Assembly (NCBI RefSeq): GCF_002564105.1
Contig: NZ_PDBX01000001.1
Coordinates: 4,030,001 to 4,094,000, forward strand
DNA: 64,000 nucleotides
DNA from: Collimonas sp. PA-H2
GTDB taxonomy: Bacteria > Pseudomonadota > Gammaproteobacteria > Burkholderiales > Burkholderiaceae_D
Direction: 5' to 3'
Shown here: one piece after another, positions 61,689-64,000 of the stretch
How the letters are laid out: each line of letters begins with the position of its first letter
Position numbering within the stretch: position 1 is the stretch's first letter
Notes under the pieces: model-generated
What the model saw: the letters and a program-made list of their open reading frames with translations, nothing else
The model's database searches: none
What the model was told of the DNA's origin: nothing
Position numbers and translations under genes: made by a program

Positions 61689-62912
61689 ATGGCCTCATCC
61701 CCGGAAAACCTCAGCATGGCAGTGTTCTGCGACTTTGAAAACGTCGCGCTCGGCGTACGCGATGCAAAATACGAGAAGTTCGACATCAAGCCGGTGCTGG
61801 AGCGGCTCCTGCTAAAGGGCAGTATCGTTGTCAAGAAGGCATATTGCGACTGGGAACGCTACAAGGAATTCAAGGCCACCATGCACGAGGCCAATTTCGA
61901 GCTGATCGAAATCCCGCATGTGCGCCAGTCTGGCAAGAATTCAGCCGACATTCGCCTGGTGGTGGACGCGCTTGATCTTTGCTACATGAAGTCGCACGTC
62001 AATACCTTCGTCATCATCAGCGGCGATTCCGATTTCTCGCCGCTGGTCTCCAAACTGCGGGAGAACGCCAAGCAAGTGATCGGCGTTGGCGTCAAGCAAT
62101 CGACTTCCGACCTGCTGGTCGCCAACTGCGACGAATTCATTTTTTATGATGACCTGGTCCGTGAGAGCCGGCGCACAGCCGCCAGGCGCGGTACACGGGA
62201 AACGCAGCCGGCGGCCAAGCGTTCGCCCGACGAAGAAAAGCGTCGCAAGGCAGAGCTGGAGGCGCGCAGGAACCAGGCGATCGACATGGCGGTTGAGACT
62301 TTCGATGCCTTGGTATCCGAACGCGGCGACAGCGGCAAGATGTGGGCCTCCGTGTTGAAAGAGGCGATCAAACGGCGCAAGCCCGATTTCAGCGAGTCAT
62401 ACTACGGCTTCCGTGCCTTCGGCAATTTGCTGGAGGAAGCGCAGGCGCGCGGTCTGCTCGAATTCGGCCGCGACGAGAAATCGGGGACTTACGTGTATCG
62501 GAGTAGTGGTGGTAGCGGCAGTAGCGGCAATAATGGCGCCACGATTGCCAGCGAAGTCGCAGCGGATCAGCCGGGGGAAGCGCCGCAGCCAAAAGTACCT
62601 GAAGCCACAGCGGTCTTGGCGACAGTGGCAGCTGCCGCTGAAGCTGAAGACAACGGCGCCAAACCGGAAGCCCGCCGCAAGGGCCGCGGAGGCCGCAAGC
62701 CGGCCGAAAAGAAAACCGCAGCGGCTGTGCCGCAAGTTGCCGCACAGGATGCCACGCAGGATGTCAATATTGCGACGGAAACGCCGGCAGCTGTCGAAGC
62801 ACCGCTTCAGCCACCGGAGGAAGCAGCGGTCAAGCCGGCAAAAACGCCCCGCAAGCCCGCCGCGCGCAGCCGTCGCCCGCGTAAATCGGAAGCGAAGCCG
62901 GACGAGGCTTGA
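61689..62912 (+). CDS. NYN (LabA-like) nuclease-fold protein with OST-HTH/LOTUS domain
   Basis: A 407-residue protein. An NYN/PIN-like domain (about 9-155) has AVFCDFENVALGV (Asp15), NSADIRLVVDALDL (Asp87) and VIISGDSDFSPLVSKL (Asp113, Asp115), the acidic residues of metal-dependent RNases. An OST-HTH/LOTUS domain follows (about 205-290: AVETFDALVSERGDSGKMWASVLKEAIKRRKPDFSESYYGF and AQARGLLEFGRDEKSGTYVY), linked to RNA binding. The C-terminal 110 residues are low-complexity Ala/Glu/Pro with a basic tail (KTPRKPAARSRRPRKSEAK). It starts after a direct repeat (CCCAACCCGTCAAG/CCCAGCCCGTCAAG). Probable RNA metabolism. Confidence 0.85.
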   Translation: MASSPENLSMAVFCDFENVALGVRDAKYEKFDIKPVLERLLLKGSIVVKKAYCDWERYKEFKATMHEANFELIEIPHVRQSGKNSADIRLVVDALDLCYMKSHVNTFVIISGDSDFSPLVSKLRENAKQVIGVGVKQSTSDLLVANCDEFIFYDDLVRESRRTAARRGTRETQPAAKRSPDEEKRRKAELEARRNQAIDMAVETFDALVSERGDSGKMWASVLKEAIKRRKPDFSESYYGFRAFGNLLEEAQARGLLEFGRDEKSGTYVYRSSGGSGSSGNNGATIASEVAADQPGEAPQPKVPEATAVLATVAAAAEAEDNGAKPEARRKGRGGRKPAEKKTAAAVPQVAAQDATQDVNIATETPAAVEAPLQPPEEAAVKPAKTPRKPAARSRRPRKSEAKPDEA

Positions 62913-62972
62913 TGAAGGACGGCGGCGATCTTATGTATCTGCGGTAGCGCTCACACCGCTACCTCGCTGGCG

Positions 62973-64000
62973 TCAGCTTTTCTGGCGCAGCGCCGCCGCG
63001 CATTCGCGCACCAGCGCAGGGCCGCGATAAATCAGGCCGCTATACAGTTGCACCAGCGATGCTCCCGCAGCGATCTTGGCTTGGGCATCGGCGCCGCTGA
63101 AAATCCCGCCGACGCCGATGATCGGCAGGGCATCGCCCAGTTCGCCGTGCAGCTGCCGCACCACGCTGGTGGACAGCGCCAGCACCGGCGCGCCGGACAG
63201 GCCGCCGGCTTCGTTTTCGTGCTGCAGGCCGCGCACGGCGTCGCGGCTGATGGTGGTGTTGGTGGCGATGACGCCGTCGATCTTATGCCGCAGCAAGGCA
63301 TCGGCAATGGTCTTGATCTGCTCGGCATCGATGTCCGGCGCGATCTTCAGCGCGATCGGCACGTAGCGCTTGTGCAGCTCGGCCAGCCGTTGCTGGGTTT
63401 CCTTCAGCTGCGCCAGCAGGGCGTCGAGTTCGGACGCGCCTTGCAGCTGGCGCAGGTTCTTGGTGTTGGGCGAGGAAATATTCACCGTCACGTAACTGGC
63501 GTAGGGATAGACTTTTGCCAGGCAATACAGATAGTCTTCGGCGGCCCGTTCGATCGGCGTGTCGGCGTTCTTGCCGATGTTCAGCCCGAGCACGCCCTGG
63601 CGTTCCTGGTAGAAACGCGAAGCCTGGACATTGGCGATGAAGGCGTCGACGCCGCCATTGTTGAAGCCCATACGGTTGATGATGGCGTTGGCAGCCGGCA
63701 GGCGGAACATGCGCGGCTTCGGATTGCCGGGCTGGGCGCGCGGCGTCACCGTGCCGATTTCAATCGAGCCGAAACCGAGCGCCGCCAGGCCGTCGATGTA
63801 GGCGCCATCCTTGTCCAGCCCGGCCGCCAGCCCGACCGGATTGGGGAAGGTGACGCCCATCACGGTGCGCGGATCGGCCGCGGGCTTGCCCAGCAGCGAG
63901 GTCAGCCCCAGCGCGGCGGCGCGGCGCAGGGCCGGCAAGGTCAGATTATGGGCGGCTTCCGGATCAAGTGAGAACAGGGCAGGGCGGGCGAAGGCATACA
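62973..64000 (-). CDS. pyrD: Dihydroorotate dehydrogenase (quinone), C-terminal major part
   Basis: Class 2 dihydroorotate dehydrogenase of pyrimidine synthesis, bound to the inner membrane and using quinone. The start lies beyond the window; the frame runs to the edge ([24 protein letters not shown]). [76 protein letters not shown] (catalytic Ser in NISSPNT), [16 protein letters not shown] and [35 protein letters not shown] give near-complete coverage of FMN and substrate residues. Confidence 0.95.
   Translation of the reverse strand, partial: YAFARPALFSLDPEAAHNLTLPALRRAAALGLTSLLGKPAADPRTVMGVTFPNPVGLAAGLDKDGAYIDGLAALGFGSIEIGTVTPRAQPGNPKPRMFRLPAANAIINRMGFNNGGVDAFIANVQASRFYQERQGVLGLNIGKNADTPIERAAEDYLYCLAKVYPYASYVTVNISSPNTKNLRQLQGASELDALLAQLKETQQRLAELHKRYVPIALKIAPDIDAEQIKTIADALLRHKIDGVIATNTTISRDAVRGLQHENEAGGLSGAPVLALSTSVVRQLHGELGDALPIIGVGGIFSGADAQAKIAAGASLVQLYSGLIYRGPALVRECAAALRQKS

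Noticed and set aside
1..64000. CRISPR array, prophage, intact insertion sequence, tRNA or rRNA gene
   Set aside because: I looked for repeated direct spacers, transposase motifs, phage structural proteins and cloverleaf-like sequences and saw none. A covariance-model search was not possible.

Overview
The window looks like a chromosomal segment of a betaproteobacterium of the order Burkholderiales, most likely family Oxalobacteraceae (a Collimonas- or Herbaspirillum-like soil organism). This is inferred from high GC, a phasin gene, an ssu sulfonate operon carrying a molbindin-type gene, a CysB-family regulator downstream of cysTWA, and the DUF349, DM13 and head-GIN proteins. No tRNA, rRNA, CRISPR array, prophage or intact insertion sequence was seen. 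Gene density is high and most intergenic gaps are under 300 bp.

Layout. 1-3000: a truncated AraC-type regulator divergent from an acyl-CoA synthetase/short-chain dehydrogenase pair. 3000-7350: a secreted thioredoxin-like protein, lipoprotein-release transporter genes (lolC/E, lolD), a YihY membrane protein and a BamE-like lipoprotein. 7350-10500: a fold-back repeat, then rpsO and pnp. 10500-18800: ferredoxin-NADP reductase and a 7Fe-type ferredoxin, a CDF metal transporter, pncB, a NhaD-type antiporter, a 2-hydroxyacid dehydrogenase, and a leftward FKBP/lipoprotein/acyl-CoA-binding protein group. 19000-26300: a tightly packed run of beta-propeller, polysaccharide deacetylase, sterol-desaturase-like protein, EI24 membrane protein, CinA-like protein and a DUF349 protein. 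26300-36300: phasin, histone-deacetylase-like amidohydrolase, EamA exporter, regulators, methyltransferase, a PBP7-like endopeptidase, dgkA, a DeoR/MFS pair and a DM13 protein.

36500-45300 is a sulfur-starvation cluster: sbp, ssuE, two tandem ssuA, ssuD, ssuC, ssuB, two tandem molbindin (ssuF-like) genes, a degenerate EAL-domain protein and a small alpha/beta hydrolase. The sulfate permease genes cysT-cysW-cysA and a CysB-family regulator lie at 57300-61300. The sulfate-binding protein is therefore about 20 kb from its membrane partners. 45500-50800 holds an MIO-type ammonia-lyase with an M20 amidohydrolase, a dicarboxylate-type symporter and a GntR regulator, possibly a catabolic unit for an imidazole- or hydantoin-like compound.

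The most unusual part is 53300-57100. Five genes run leftward: two small secreted proteins built around an I/V-G-K-R motif (one has three copies), a LytS-type histidine kinase with a long extracytoplasmic insert, a head-GIN domain secreted protein and a LytTR response regulator. In front lies a pair of 9-bp direct repeats with a 12-bp spacer, the operator geometry used by LytTR regulators. I propose this as an uncharacterised autoregulated envelope or peptide-sensing system.

Four repeat structures are described: a 158-bp perfectly centred fold-back element before rpsO, two copies of a dRS3-like element each preceded by a short tandem repeat, and a pair of 53-bp REP-like hairpins in opposite orientation with compensatory stem changes. 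The dRS3-like copies and the REP pair sit between converging genes. The window closes with a NYN/OST-HTH RNA-metabolism protein and a truncated pyrD.
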